Part shown: positions 1 through 7,340 of the stretch, piece by piece
Numbering within the stretch: position 1 is the first letter of the stretch
Layout: every line of letters starts with the position of its first letter
Origin: an uncultured Clostridia bacterium
GTDB lineage: Bacteria; Bacillota; Dehalobacteriia; UBA4068; JAAVYR01
Reading direction: 5' to 3'
NCBI GenBank assembly: GCA_946562005.1
Contig: CAMNVD010000031.1
Location: 1 to 12,130, forward strand
Length of the DNA: 12,130 nucleotides
Notes under the pieces: model-generated
What the model was told of the DNA's origin: nothing
The model's database searches: none
What the model saw: the letters and a program-made list of their open reading frames with translations, nothing else
Translations under genes and position numbers: made by a program

Positions 1-2
1 TT

Positions 3-80
3 GCAGCAGCTCTTATTAGCATTTTGCAGTTGATTCGCTTAATAATTTTAACCAGATTTTATGGCGGTAATGATGATTAA
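3..80 (+). CDS. C-terminal end of a probable YugP-family zinc metallopeptidase (partial)
   Basis: The window opens inside a reading frame (codons from base 3) that stays open to a TAA at 78-80. It encodes a hydrophobic tail with the core LISILQLIRLIILTRF, followed by a short acidic end (GGNDD). A hydrophobic last helix with a charged terminus resembles the end of membrane-bound YugP-type zinc peptidases. In many Firmicutes that gene lies just upstream of rsmB, between fmt and rsmB. The catalytic HExxH region lies outside the window, so the family call rests on context and the tail only. The other two frames across these bases are closed by stops. Confidence 0.5.
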   Translation, partial: AAALISILQLIRLIILTRFYGGNDD

Positions 81-126
81 AAAGAAGAATAACAACTATA
101 AATCCTTCCGAGGAAAGAAGGATGGT

Positions 127-1521
127 ATGAAGGAAAAACGGCAAAAAGCACTGCCTTTAACGGCAAGGAATATCGCTCTAGAAACACTTCTTGCTACAGA
201 GCGACAGGATGCTTATGCCAATTTGGAATTAAATCGGCGGTTATCCCAGGCGACGTTTGCGCCATGGGATAAGAGTCTAGCCACCCAATTAGTCTATGGT
301 ACCCTGCGTTATTGGGGTACCATAGACTTTTTATTGTCTCAATGTGTCAAAAAGGACTTGGCTACAGTAGAAGATTATCTGCGCTGGATATTGCGGTTGG
401 CAGTGTATCAAATGTTTTATCTGGATAAGGTGCCGGTGCACGCTATTATTAACGAGGCTTGCGAACAGGCAAAAGCCCTGGGGCACCAGGGACAGGTAAA
501 TTTTGTCAATGGTGTGCTGCGAAACCTTGACCGTAAACGGGAAGAAATTGCTTATCCGGCCTGGTCTGAACAGGCGGAAGCTGGGAAAGAATATTTACAG
601 ATTATGACGTCCCATCCTGCTTGGCTGGTAGATTATACTTGGGATTTGTTTGGCGGGGAACAATGCAGGGCCTTTTTGGAGTCTAATAACCGGACACCTC
701 GTCTTAGTTGTAGAGTGAACACATTGCGGACAAGCACGATGGATTTGGCAGAACAGCTACAAGGGTTGGGTGTGGAGATGACATCTTGTGGCTATGCTGA
801 TGATGGCATTGTCCTGATGTTAAATGGGTGCTCGTTAAGTGAAATTCCTGCTATCCAGACAGGGGGGATGCAGCCTCAGGGGGAAAGCTCTATGCTGGTG
901 GCTCAAGCCTTGGCGCCGGTTCCTGGCAGCTGTGTGCTGGATTTATGTGCAGCACCGGGAGGCAAGACGACCCATCTTGCTCAGTTGATGGAAAATCAAG
1001 GTACGATTATTGCGCAAGACATTCACCCTCATAAGGTGCAAATCTTAAAGGAAAACTGCAAACGATTAGGAGCGGAAATTGTTCGTCCGGTGCTAGGTGA
1101 TAGCTGTCATTTAAGACAAACATACTATGGAAAATTTGATTATTGCCTGGCGGATGTTCCTTGCACGGGATTGGGTATTTTGTCTCACCGTCCGGATATT
1201 CGTTGGCGGAAAGATATTTCACAAATAAAAGAGTTGGCAGCTTTGGCTGAGGAAATCCTGGACCAGGGGGCAGAAGCCTTAAGGCCTGGAGGGGTCATGG
1301 TGTTTTCTACCTGTACTATTACGCAGGAAGAGAATATCGACCAATTAGAAAGATTCTTAAAACGTCATGAAGAGTTTCAGCTGGAATCTATGGTAGATTG
1401 TTTCCCTAAGGTGACAGATGCTGGGCTAAAAGACCAGCTGGCTCGTGGTTGGTGGCAGATACTGCCTCATGTAGAGGGTATAGATGGTTTCTTTATGGCA
1501 AGATTACGAAAAAAGGAGTAA
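127..1521 (+). CDS. rsmB: 16S rRNA (cytosine-967-C5)-methyltransferase RsmB
   Basis: RsmB methylates C5 of cytosine 967 of 16S rRNA, using S-adenosylmethionine, in the cytoplasm. Counting from the ATG at 127, an N-terminal NusB-like RNA-binding domain (about residues 10-140) precedes a Rossmann methyltransferase domain. That domain has the SAM-binding motif LDLCAAPGGKTTH (about 271-283), the m5C-family PC dipeptide in DVPCTGLGIL (about 343-352) and the catalytic cysteine in FSTCTI (about 393-398). The frame is open from an ATG at 61 (486 aa). I prefer the ATG at 127 (464 aa) because the purine-rich SD AGGAAAGAAGG lies at 111-121, and because this start avoids overlap with the upstream frame ending at 80. 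The 22 extra residues of the longer form are a Lys/Asn-rich stretch. The stop is 7 bp before the rlmN start, and the rlmN SD sits in the last codons. Confidence 0.93.
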   Translation: MKEKRQKALPLTARNIALETLLATERQDAYANLELNRRLSQATFAPWDKSLATQLVYGTLRYWGTIDFLLSQCVKKDLATVEDYLRWILRLAVYQMFYLDKVPVHAIINEACEQAKALGHQGQVNFVNGVLRNLDRKREEIAYPAWSEQAEAGKEYLQIMTSHPAWLVDYTWDLFGGEQCRAFLESNNRTPRLSCRVNTLRTSTMDLAEQLQGLGVEMTSCGYADDGIVLMLNGCSLSEIPAIQTGGMQPQGESSMLVAQALAPVPGSCVLDLCAAPGGKTTHLAQLMENQGTIIAQDIHPHKVQILKENCKRLGAEIVRPVLGDSCHLRQTYYGKFDYCLADVPCTGLGILSHRPDIRWRKDISQIKELAALAEEILDQGAEALRPGGVMVFSTCTITQEENIDQLERFLKRHEEFQLESMVDCFPKVTDAGLKDQLARGWWQILPHVEGIDGFFMARLRKKE

Positions 1522-1528
1522 CAGGCCT

Positions 1529-2629
1529 ATGGCAGATGTTCAAGATTTACGAAGTCTGGATAAACGGGAAATTGCTGCTGTTTGTGAAGGATTGGGCTGG
1601 CCTCGTTTCCGTGGAAAACAGATATTTTCTTGGGTCCATGAGAAAGGTGTGGAAACCATTGAAGAGATGACCAATCTAAGCCTCGAACAACGGCAGACAT
1701 TGGCTGCTGCCTATGGCATAGCGCCGCTAAGGTTGGTGGATACCTGGCAAGGTGATGGCGGTGATACGGTGAAATTCCTTTGGCGGCTGCCTGATGGCAA
1801 CACAGTAGAACAGGTGCTGATGTTTTATGGCGGCAAGGAAACGAAAGACAGGGTAAGCACTTGCGTCAGCACCCAGACCGGCTGCGCTATGGGCTGCAAG
1901 TTTTGTGCGACAGCTATGTGTGGCAGGGGACGAAACCTAACCGCCGGGGAAATCGTGGGACAAATCCTACTTGCCAATAGGTGGTGTCAGGACCATGATA
2001 GGTCTATCATTACCAATGTGGTCTATATGGGCATGGGAGAGCCTCTTGCCAACTGGCCCCAAGTGAAAAAAAGTCTGCAAATCTTAAATGATGCAGACGG
2101 CTTAAATATTGGCTGGAGAAGAATGACCATTTCTACCTGCGGGCTAGCTGATAAAATCAAAGAATTAGCGGAGGAAGATTTTCAGCTGGAATTATCTGTA
2201 TCCCTTCATAGTGCTGATGATAAGATTAGAAGTGCCCTCATGCCTATCAATGATAGATACCCTCTTGATTGCTTAATGGAGGCTTGCGATATGTTTACCG
2301 AGAAAACAGGTCGGCGTATTACTTATGAATATGCCATGTTTCGGGATGTCAATGACAGCAAGCAAGATGCAGAAAAACTGTGTCGGCTGCTCCGGGGGCG
2401 TCTTGCCTTTGTGAATATCATCCCTGCTAATCCTGTGGCAGAAGCAGGATTTTTCCCCGCTCGGAGCGAAAGAATAAAGGAATTTGTAACAATCTTAGAG
2501 AGAAACCATATTGCTGTTGCGGTAAGACATTCTCGGGGACAAGATATTGAGGCTGCTTGCGGACAGCTGAAGCGGCGTAATCATAGAGAACGTCAAGAGG
2601 CGGATATGCCTGAAAATAAAAGGAAATAG
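1529..2629 (+). CDS. rlmN: Dual-specificity 23S rRNA/tRNA adenine-C2 methyltransferase RlmN (radical SAM)
   Basis: RlmN makes 2-methyladenosine at A2503 of 23S rRNA, and in many bacteria at A37 of some tRNAs, by a radical-SAM mechanism with a methyl-cysteine intermediate. All key residues are visible in the 366-aa product. The 4Fe-4S cluster motif CAMGCKFC uses C119, C123 and C126. The two catalytic cysteines are C112 (in STCVSTQ) and C344 (in EAACGQL). The SAM-binding GMGEP lies at 168-172. The frame is open further upstream, to an ATG at 1484 inside rsmB. The ATG at 1529 is chosen because AAAAGGAG at 1511-1518 is a good SD 10 nt upstream, and because the family's usual length is about 345-380 aa. 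It is cotranscribed with rsmB and prpC. The basic C-terminal tail after residue 348 is unremarkable. Confidence 0.95.
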   Translation: MADVQDLRSLDKREIAAVCEGLGWPRFRGKQIFSWVHEKGVETIEEMTNLSLEQRQTLAAAYGIAPLRLVDTWQGDGGDTVKFLWRLPDGNTVEQVLMFYGGKETKDRVSTCVSTQTGCAMGCKFCATAMCGRGRNLTAGEIVGQILLANRWCQDHDRSIITNVVYMGMGEPLANWPQVKKSLQILNDADGLNIGWRRMTISTCGLADKIKELAEEDFQLELSVSLHSADDKIRSALMPINDRYPLDCLMEACDMFTEKTGRRITYEYAMFRDVNDSKQDAEKLCRLLRGRLAFVNIIPANPVAEAGFFPARSERIKEFVTILERNHIAVAVRHSRGQDIEAACGQLKRRNHRERQEADMPENKRK

Positions 2630-2650
2630 AATGGAAAGCTGAGGTGTGAT

Positions 2651-3385
2651 ATGAAAAGCGTGGCATTTACCCACCTGGGGGTGGTAAGAGAAAAAAATGA
2701 AGATGCTATTTATGCAGACGACGGCAAACAACTTTACATTGTGGCAGATGGGATGGGTGGTTATGAAGGCGGTGAAATCGCTAGCCATATGGCCCTGGAT
2801 ATCGTTGTTAAGGATTTGCAAGAGATGGCAGGAGAGATAGACAGTGAGCAGCCGGATACGGATATGTTGCGGGAAAATTTGCGGCAGGCCGTTTATCATG
2901 CCAATGATAGCATTTATCAGTGTTATCAGGCCCAGGAGGCGTCTTCGCCCATGGGCACCACACTGACTGCGGTGTATATCTGCAAACAAGTGGCTTATGT
3001 TGCTCATGTGGGGGATAGCCGAGCTTATCTGATTCGTGCTGGGGAAGGTATGCGGCAGATTACCCAAGACCACTCTGTAACAGGGGAAATGCTTCGTCAT
3101 GGGGAAATCACACCGGAAGAAGCAATAAACCACCCCAAACGGCATATGCTAACTAGAGCCATTGGCTATTACCCGTTGGTAGATGTGGATATTATGGTTT
3201 TACCTATCCAGCCTGGAGATATGCTTTTTCTTTGTACCGATGGATTGTACAATCTAGTCAGTGAGGGGACTATCTATCAATCTATGGTGTCTGATGGTCC
3301 TCAGGCAATCCCAAAATTAATTCTCGCAGCCTTGGAAAATGGCGGATATGATAATATTTCTGCTATTTCTATAGTAGACTGCTGA
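2651..3385 (+). CDS. prpC: PP2C-family Ser/Thr protein phosphatase (PrpC/Stp type)
   Basis: This is a soluble metal-dependent phosphatase that reverses phosphorylation by the adjacent PASTA kinase; the two form a conserved pair in Firmicutes. The 244-aa length is typical. PPM/PP2C motifs appear in order: REKNED (13-18), VADGMGG (31-37), GTTLTA (102-107), HVGDSRAYLIR (119-129), TQDHS (138-142), LTRAIG (167-172), CTDGL (195-199) and DNIS (234-237). The metal-binding aspartates expected from the family are D18, D33, D197 and D234. The SD GAGGTG at 2641-2646 lies just before the ATG. The gap from rlmN is 21 bp and to prkC 19 bp, which indicates one transcript. No signal peptide or membrane segment is present, so it acts in the cytoplasm. 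Confidence 0.94.
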   Translation: MKSVAFTHLGVVREKNEDAIYADDGKQLYIVADGMGGYEGGEIASHMALDIVVKDLQEMAGEIDSEQPDTDMLRENLRQAVYHANDSIYQCYQAQEASSPMGTTLTAVYICKQVAYVAHVGDSRAYLIRAGEGMRQITQDHSVTGEMLRHGEITPEEAINHPKRHMLTRAIGYYPLVDVDIMVLPIQPGDMLFLCTDGLYNLVSEGTIYQSMVSDGPQAIPKLILAALENGGYDNISAISIVDC

Positions 3386-3404
3386 TAAGGGATGAGGTGA
3401 TGAT

Positions 3405-5234
3405 ATGCTAGGAAAAGTATTTAATAACCGTTATGAAATCGTCAGTCAGCTGGGTTCTGGTGGGACGGCCCTTGTTTATATGGGGGTAGATTTGCTCTTA
3501 GATAGAAAAGTAACCATTAAGATTCTCCGTCCAGAATTTGCCAGTGAGGAACAGTTTGTGCGGCGGTTTCGCAAAGAAGCCCAAGCGGTAGCTAGTCTTT
3601 CTCATCCGAATATTGTGTCTATCTATGATGTTGGCTTTCAGGATGATTTTCATTATATTGTCATGGAATATGCCGATGGTCCTAACTTAAAGGCATATAT
3701 CCGAGAGCACGGCAGTCTTTCTATTGCGGATAGTGTTAGCATTGCAGCACAAATATTAGATGGTTTGCAGCACGCTCATGAACACGGTATTATTCATAGA
3801 GATATTAAACCTCACAATATCTTATTTAGCAAAGACGGTAAAATCAAGGTCACAGACTTCGGGATAGCAGTGACCATGAACGAAATGGCGGAACGAAACC
3901 ACGACCCTAGTAATAGTGTGGTGGGGTCTGTTCATTATATTGCGCCGGAAATCGTCCAGGGGATGAATGCAACAGAAGCTTCGGATATTTATGCTACTGG
4001 TATTGTGCTCTATGAAATGTTGACGGGCAAGGTACCCTATCAGGGCAGCACACCGTCGGAAGTAGCCCAAAAACATATTCAAGGCGGAGCAATTCCGCCT
4101 CATAAAATCAACGAAAATATCTCCATGGAGCTGTCCTTTATCGTGCAGCGGGCTATGCGGAAAAATCCGGAGCTTCGTTATGCCAGTGCAAAAGAAATGC
4201 GGGACGCTCTCATCAAGTTGGGATTATCCGGTTCTGCTTCTGGTACAGCGAGGGTGAGTCGCAGTGGTAGTCAAAAGAAATCCAGTGGTAAACCTCGAAA
4301 AGAAGTCAATGTGAAAAACGTTGTCATTCTAACCATTGTTTTTCTGACTATTGTTGTTTCTGGACTGGGCTTTATGGCTATGCGTGCCATTACCAAGGTG
4401 GAAGAAGTCTCCGTACCGGAGGTAGTAGGCCTTCCTTATGAAGAGGCTGAGAAAATGATAGAAGCGGCGGGCCTCTATAGTAACAAGGATTTTAAAATCA
4501 GTGAAACCATCGATAAGGATAAGGTTATCTCCCAAGAGCCTAGCGGTAAGCAAAAGGTGAAAGTAGGTCGAGTGGTAAACCTAGTGGTAAGCTCGGGCAC
4601 CAAACAAGCGACTGTACCAGGCTTAAAGGATATGACTCGGCGAGAAGCTGAGATTGCTCTTAGTAATCAGCAGCTGACGGGGGTCTTCAGTGAAACTTAT
4701 CATGAGGAAATAGAAAGCGGCAAGGTTATTTCTCAAAGCCCGACAGAAGGGACCAATGTGCCGTTAAACAGCACTGTGAATGTGGTGATTAGCCAGGGGC
4801 CGGAGCGGAAGGAAGTGCTCATGCCTAGCTTGGTTGGTTTAGATTTAATAAAAGCTCAGGAAATCCTTGCTGACTATCAGCTAGAAGTGGGAAAAACTGA
4901 AAAAATGGAAAGCCATGAATATGCAGCCGACATCGTAATCCTACAAAGTGTGGAAAAGGGTACCAGTATCTTAGAAGGTAGCAGTGTAGACCTGACGGTA
5001 AGTACAGGACCAGGCCCTAGTGAAAAAACCGGTTCTGTGGCTTACATTGTGCCTGATGATAACCAACCGCACCAGCTACGAGTAGAGTTAAAGGATGATG
5101 ATGGCACTACAGAACTGTTTAACAATGCGGTAGACGGCGGTTATGGCTATTATAAGGAAGTGCCTTATCACGGCAAGGCAACGTTGGATATTTACATTGA
5201 TGATGCATTGGTTTATACCTATCAATGGAATTAG
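3405..5234 (+). CDS. prkC: PASTA-domain membrane Ser/Thr protein kinase PrkC/StkP/PknB
   Basis: This single-pass membrane kinase senses peptidoglycan or lipid II through external PASTA repeats and phosphorylates cytoplasmic targets controlling wall synthesis, division and dormancy exit. The kinase domain (about 10-272) has a Gly-rich loop GSGGTA (17-22), ATP-binding K39, HRDIKPHN (131-138, catalytic D133), DFG (151-153) and APE (180-182). A basic Ser-rich juxtamembrane linker (275-303) leads to a transmembrane helix (about 306-326). Three PASTA repeats follow (about 335-398, 401-465 and 470-536), with the VPxVxGL-type starts VPEVVGL and MPSLVGL. An extra domain of about 70 residues (540-609) looks like a beta-sandwich. 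The SD GAGGTGA lies at 3394-3400. The 609-aa length is ordinary for a three-PASTA kinase. The partner phosphatase is directly upstream and rsgA is 32 bp downstream. Confidence 0.96.
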   Translation: MLGKVFNNRYEIVSQLGSGGTALVYMGVDLLLDRKVTIKILRPEFASEEQFVRRFRKEAQAVASLSHPNIVSIYDVGFQDDFHYIVMEYADGPNLKAYIREHGSLSIADSVSIAAQILDGLQHAHEHGIIHRDIKPHNILFSKDGKIKVTDFGIAVTMNEMAERNHDPSNSVVGSVHYIAPEIVQGMNATEASDIYATGIVLYEMLTGKVPYQGSTPSEVAQKHIQGGAIPPHKINENISMELSFIVQRAMRKNPELRYASAKEMRDALIKLGLSGSASGTARVSRSGSQKKSSGKPRKEVNVKNVVILTIVFLTIVVSGLGFMAMRAITKVEEVSVPEVVGLPYEEAEKMIEAAGLYSNKDFKISETIDKDKVISQEPSGKQKVKVGRVVNLVVSSGTKQATVPGLKDMTRREAEIALSNQQLTGVFSETYHEEIESGKVISQSPTEGTNVPLNSTVNVVISQGPERKEVLMPSLVGLDLIKAQEILADYQLEVGKTEKMESHEYAADIVILQSVEKGTSILEGSSVDLTVSTGPGPSEKTGSVAYIVPDDNQPHQLRVELKDDDGTTELFNNAVDGGYGYYKEVPYHGKATLDIYIDDALVYTYQWN

Positions 5235-5266
5235 TGGCGATGGGATGAAATAGTCGAGGGGGATTT

Positions 5267-6148
5267 ATGAAGCAGGGTATTTTGTTGAAAAGCTATGGTG
5301 GTTTTTATTTTGTTTGGGTGGCGGGAGAAGAGTATACTTGTGCTATCCGAGGAAAATTAAGAAAGGACCCTGGCGGTATCATTGTAGGTGATATGGTGCA
5401 TATCTCGGTGACAGGTGACCATGCCGGGGTTATCGAGGAAATCCTGCCTCGTCGTAATCGTTTGCTTCGTCCTAAAGTGGCTAATATTGACCAAGCTCTT
5501 TTGGTTCTTGCCTCGGGACATCCTGCTCCTGACTGGCTGCTCTTAGATAAGATGCTAGTGATGGCAATGAAAAATCATATTCAGCCTATTATCTGCCTGA
5601 ATAAAGCGGACCTTGCAAATGCAGAAGTGTATATAAATTATTTGGATATTTATCGTCAGGCTGGTTTTCCCGCTCTTGCTGTCAGCGCCCAAACGCAGGC
5701 AGGTGTGGAGACCGTTCGTCGGCTTTTACAGGGAAAAGTTTCTGTTTTTGCCGGGCCTTCCGGGGTGGGAAAGTCCAGCTTAATCAATAGCCTCTTGGCA
5801 GAAGATGCGCAAGAAACTGGGGAAATCAGTCGCAAGCTGGGCCGGGGCAGGCACACCACTCGTTATGCACAGCTGATTCCCTGGCTGGACGGTGGTTTTC
5901 TGGCTGACACGCCGGGGTTTTCTCTACTCAATGTGGCAGATGTGAAGAAAGAGGAGTTATGTCAGTATTATCCAGAAATGGTGCAGGCGGCGGATAAATG
6001 CCGTTTTCAGGGGTGCATTCATCAGAATGAGCCTGATTGCAGCGTCAAAGAACTGGTAACTGCGGGTGTAATTTCCCAGGAGCGGTATGAACGGTACCTA
6101 TTTCTTCTAGAAGAAATCAAAAACAAGGAGGAAAACTTGTATGATTAA
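5267..6148 (+). CDS. rsgA: Ribosome small-subunit-dependent GTPase RsgA (YjeQ/CpgA)
   Basis: RsgA is a circularly permuted GTPase that checks late maturation of the 30S ribosomal subunit. The 293-aa product has an N-terminal OB-fold (about 1-68), then GTPase motifs in permuted order: G4 NKAD (112-115), the P-loop GPSGVGKS (163-170), the switch segment GRGRHTT (192-198) and G3 DTPG (214-217). A C-terminal zinc knuckle follows, with C245, C250, H252 and C258. In Firmicutes the homologue CpgA is a PrkC substrate, which fits its place after the kinase. The start is supported by GAGGGGGA at 5256-5263. The stop codon overlaps the start of rpe by 8 bp, so the two are probably translationally coupled. 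Confidence 0.95.
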   Translation: MKQGILLKSYGGFYFVWVAGEEYTCAIRGKLRKDPGGIIVGDMVHISVTGDHAGVIEEILPRRNRLLRPKVANIDQALLVLASGHPAPDWLLLDKMLVMAMKNHIQPIICLNKADLANAEVYINYLDIYRQAGFPALAVSAQTQAGVETVRRLLQGKVSVFAGPSGVGKSSLINSLLAEDAQETGEISRKLGRGRHTTRYAQLIPWLDGGFLADTPGFSLLNVADVKKEELCQYYPEMVQAADKCRFQGCIHQNEPDCSVKELVTAGVISQERYERYLFLLEEIKNKEENLYD

Positions 6149-6833
6149 AATAGCGCCATCTCTTTTAGCGGCAGATTTTACTTGTCTGGGTGAACAAGTG
6201 TCCCAGGTAGAAGCGGGCGGGGCAGATTATCTGCATCTGGATATTATGGACGGTGCTTTTGTACCAAATATTTCTTATGGAGCTGATATTGTGGGTGCAT
6301 TGCGCAGCAGCTCTCAGATGGTTTTTGATGTTCATTTGATGATAGAAAATCCTGACCGATATTTAGAAGATTTTGTGGTGGCAGGTGCGGATATTTTATG
6401 CGTCCATGCCGAAGCTTGTCGCCATCTTCACCGTACGGTGCAGAAAATCAAAGATTTGGGGGTAAAGGCGGCTGTAGCTTTGAATCCTGCAACACCTTTG
6501 GTGACATTAGAGGAAATCCTGCCTGATTTAGATATGGTGCTTCTTATGAGTGTGAATCCTGGGTTTGGCGGTCAGAAATTCATCTCAAGCACGTTGGATA
6601 AACTTAGCCGCCTAAAAGCGATGGCTCAAGAGAAAAACCCAGATATGGATATCCAGGTGGATGGTGGTATTAGTTTGGAAAATGCAGAAGCAGTGGTATT
6701 GGCTGGTGCTAATGTTTTGGTTTCCGGGTCTGGCATTTTCAAAGCTAGTGATATCCCAAAGCGGGTAGAAGAGATGCGGGAAATTGCGCAAAAGGCAAAT
6801 GTGGCTCGTTGGGAAAGTATGAAAAATGAATAA
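6141..6833 (+). CDS. rpe: Ribulose-phosphate 3-epimerase
   Basis: Rpe interconverts D-ribulose 5-phosphate and D-xylulose 5-phosphate in the pentose phosphate pathway. The TIM-barrel signatures are intact in the 230-aa product: APSLLAADF (5-13), HLDIMDGAFVPN (32-43), FDVHLMIENP (62-71), MSVNPGFGGQKF (136-147), VDGGI (173-177) and SGSGIF (195-200). By family comparison H32, D34, H65 and D174 are the metal ligands, with D34 and D174 as the acid/base pair. The SD AAGGAGG (6125-6131) lies inside the rsgA coding region, and the ATG overlaps the rsgA stop by 8 bp. It is about 10 residues longer than usual at the C-terminus. It is the last gene of the operon, and a terminator follows within 20 bp. 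The thiN gene that often follows in Firmicutes is absent. Confidence 0.96.
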   Translation: MIKIAPSLLAADFTCLGEQVSQVEAGGADYLHLDIMDGAFVPNISYGADIVGALRSSSQMVFDVHLMIENPDRYLEDFVVAGADILCVHAEACRHLHRTVQKIKDLGVKAAVALNPATPLVTLEEILPDLDMVLLMSVNPGFGGQKFISSTLDKLSRLKAMAQEKNPDMDIQVDGGISLENAEAVVLAGANVLVSGSGIFKASDIPKRVEEMREIAQKANVARWESMKNE

Positions 6834-6851
6834 AAAACGAATAAAAAAATG

Positions 6852-6892
6852 AATAAAACAGGAAGGTTTTTGCCTTCCTGTTTTATTTTTTT
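6852..6892. terminator. Strong bidirectional Rho-independent terminator
   Basis: A perfect 15-bp stem (6852-6866 with 6873-6887, G/C core CAGGAAGG / CCTTCCTG) closes a 6-nt loop. Seven T residues end the plus strand (6886-6892). On the minus strand the stem is followed by a run of seven T after two bases. It sits between the convergent rpe and 72-aa genes and can stop both. Confidence 0.93.
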
Positions 6893-6896
6893 GCAA

Positions 6897-7115
6897 TCAA
6901 TGAACGACGCCCATTAGTTTATCCAGAATGTCTCCTTCTGGCAAATCCATTTCTAAAACCCATAAGAGCGTTTCTAATTTATCTACCAAAGAAAAAATAA
7001 TTAAGTCGATATCAGGGCACACCTCGCTGTTATATAGCTCCTTTTCTTCGATGGCCGTGGCAAGCTTATCTTTATATGTATTGATTTTACGGACGATTTC
7101 CCTTTGACTTCTCAA
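6897..7115 (-). CDS. Conserved-looking small protein of unknown function, TTG start
   Basis: The product is 72 aa, acidic and soluble, with no signal peptide or membrane segment. I do not recognise its family. It reads as two amphipathic helices: residues 3-27 are charged, with REIVRKINTYKDKL, and 36-57 are hydrophobic/charged, ending KLETLLWVLEM. A short DLPEGDILDKL segment follows. The pattern resembles small helical-hairpin proteins often seen beside phage or accessory genes, but this is only a resemblance. Translation is well supported despite the TTG start: on the minus strand a near-perfect SD, GGAGGTGAT (7130-7122), lies 6 nt before it. The stop is directly followed by the shared terminator at 6852-6892. 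No convincing -35/-10 pair was found upstream. It may be a single-gene transcript. Confidence 0.7.
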   Translation of the reverse strand: MRSQREIVRKINTYKDKLATAIEEKELYNSEVCPDIDLIIFSLVDKLETLLWVLEMDLPEGDILDKLMGVVH

Positions 7116-7340
7116 TGACCTATCACCTCCGAAACACTATATAAAATAGTATTATCGGAAACTGCTTAAAGTTCGTAGGGGACGAGATGTTTTTTTATCT
7201 TATCTAGGGGTGATTCTTCCAATGGCCTAATAATCCCCCCCCTAGACAAAAGGACTCTGCTCCTTGGTACGAAAGAAAATACTGATTACTTCCTAGGTGA
7301 ACAGTAAGTACCGGAAGTAGTACGTATTTTTTGGTAGCGT
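7116..7340. other. Intergenic stretch with hairpins and a C8 tract
   Basis: This stretch of about 225 bp holds no gene I can support. A stem-loop pairs TCTAGGGG (7203-7210) with CCCCTAGA (7239-7246) and GATT (7212-7215) with AATC (7232-7235). Its right arm contains eight consecutive C (7235-7242). A second small inverted repeat pairs TACTTCC (7287-7293) with GGAAGTA (7313-7319). On the minus strand a 27-codon frame (7249-7166, TTG start, AAGGAG at 7265-7260) crosses the G8 side of the tract; its coding status is uncertain. The plus strand shows no promoter or SD for the following glycine-rich frame. Confidence 0.5.

Noticed and set aside
2495..3145. 216-codon minus-strand frame opposite rlmN/prpC
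   Set aside because: It lies fully opposite two clearly recognised genes. Its Cys/His/Ile-rich product has no motif and no SD.
7179..7307. 42-codon plus-strand open frame before the glycine-rich ORF
   Set aside because: It has no usable start codon or SD near its beginning and no recognisable motif.
7301..7340. A frameshifted continuation of the glycine-rich protein upstream (short frame reading GSSTYFLVA)
   Set aside because: It is only about 10 codons after a stop, too short to prove a frameshift, though it hints at decay of the 5' end.
7141..7340. Riboswitch upstream of the glycine-rich ORF
   Set aside because: The hairpins do not match any riboswitch core that I know, and there is no adjacent transport or biosynthesis gene.
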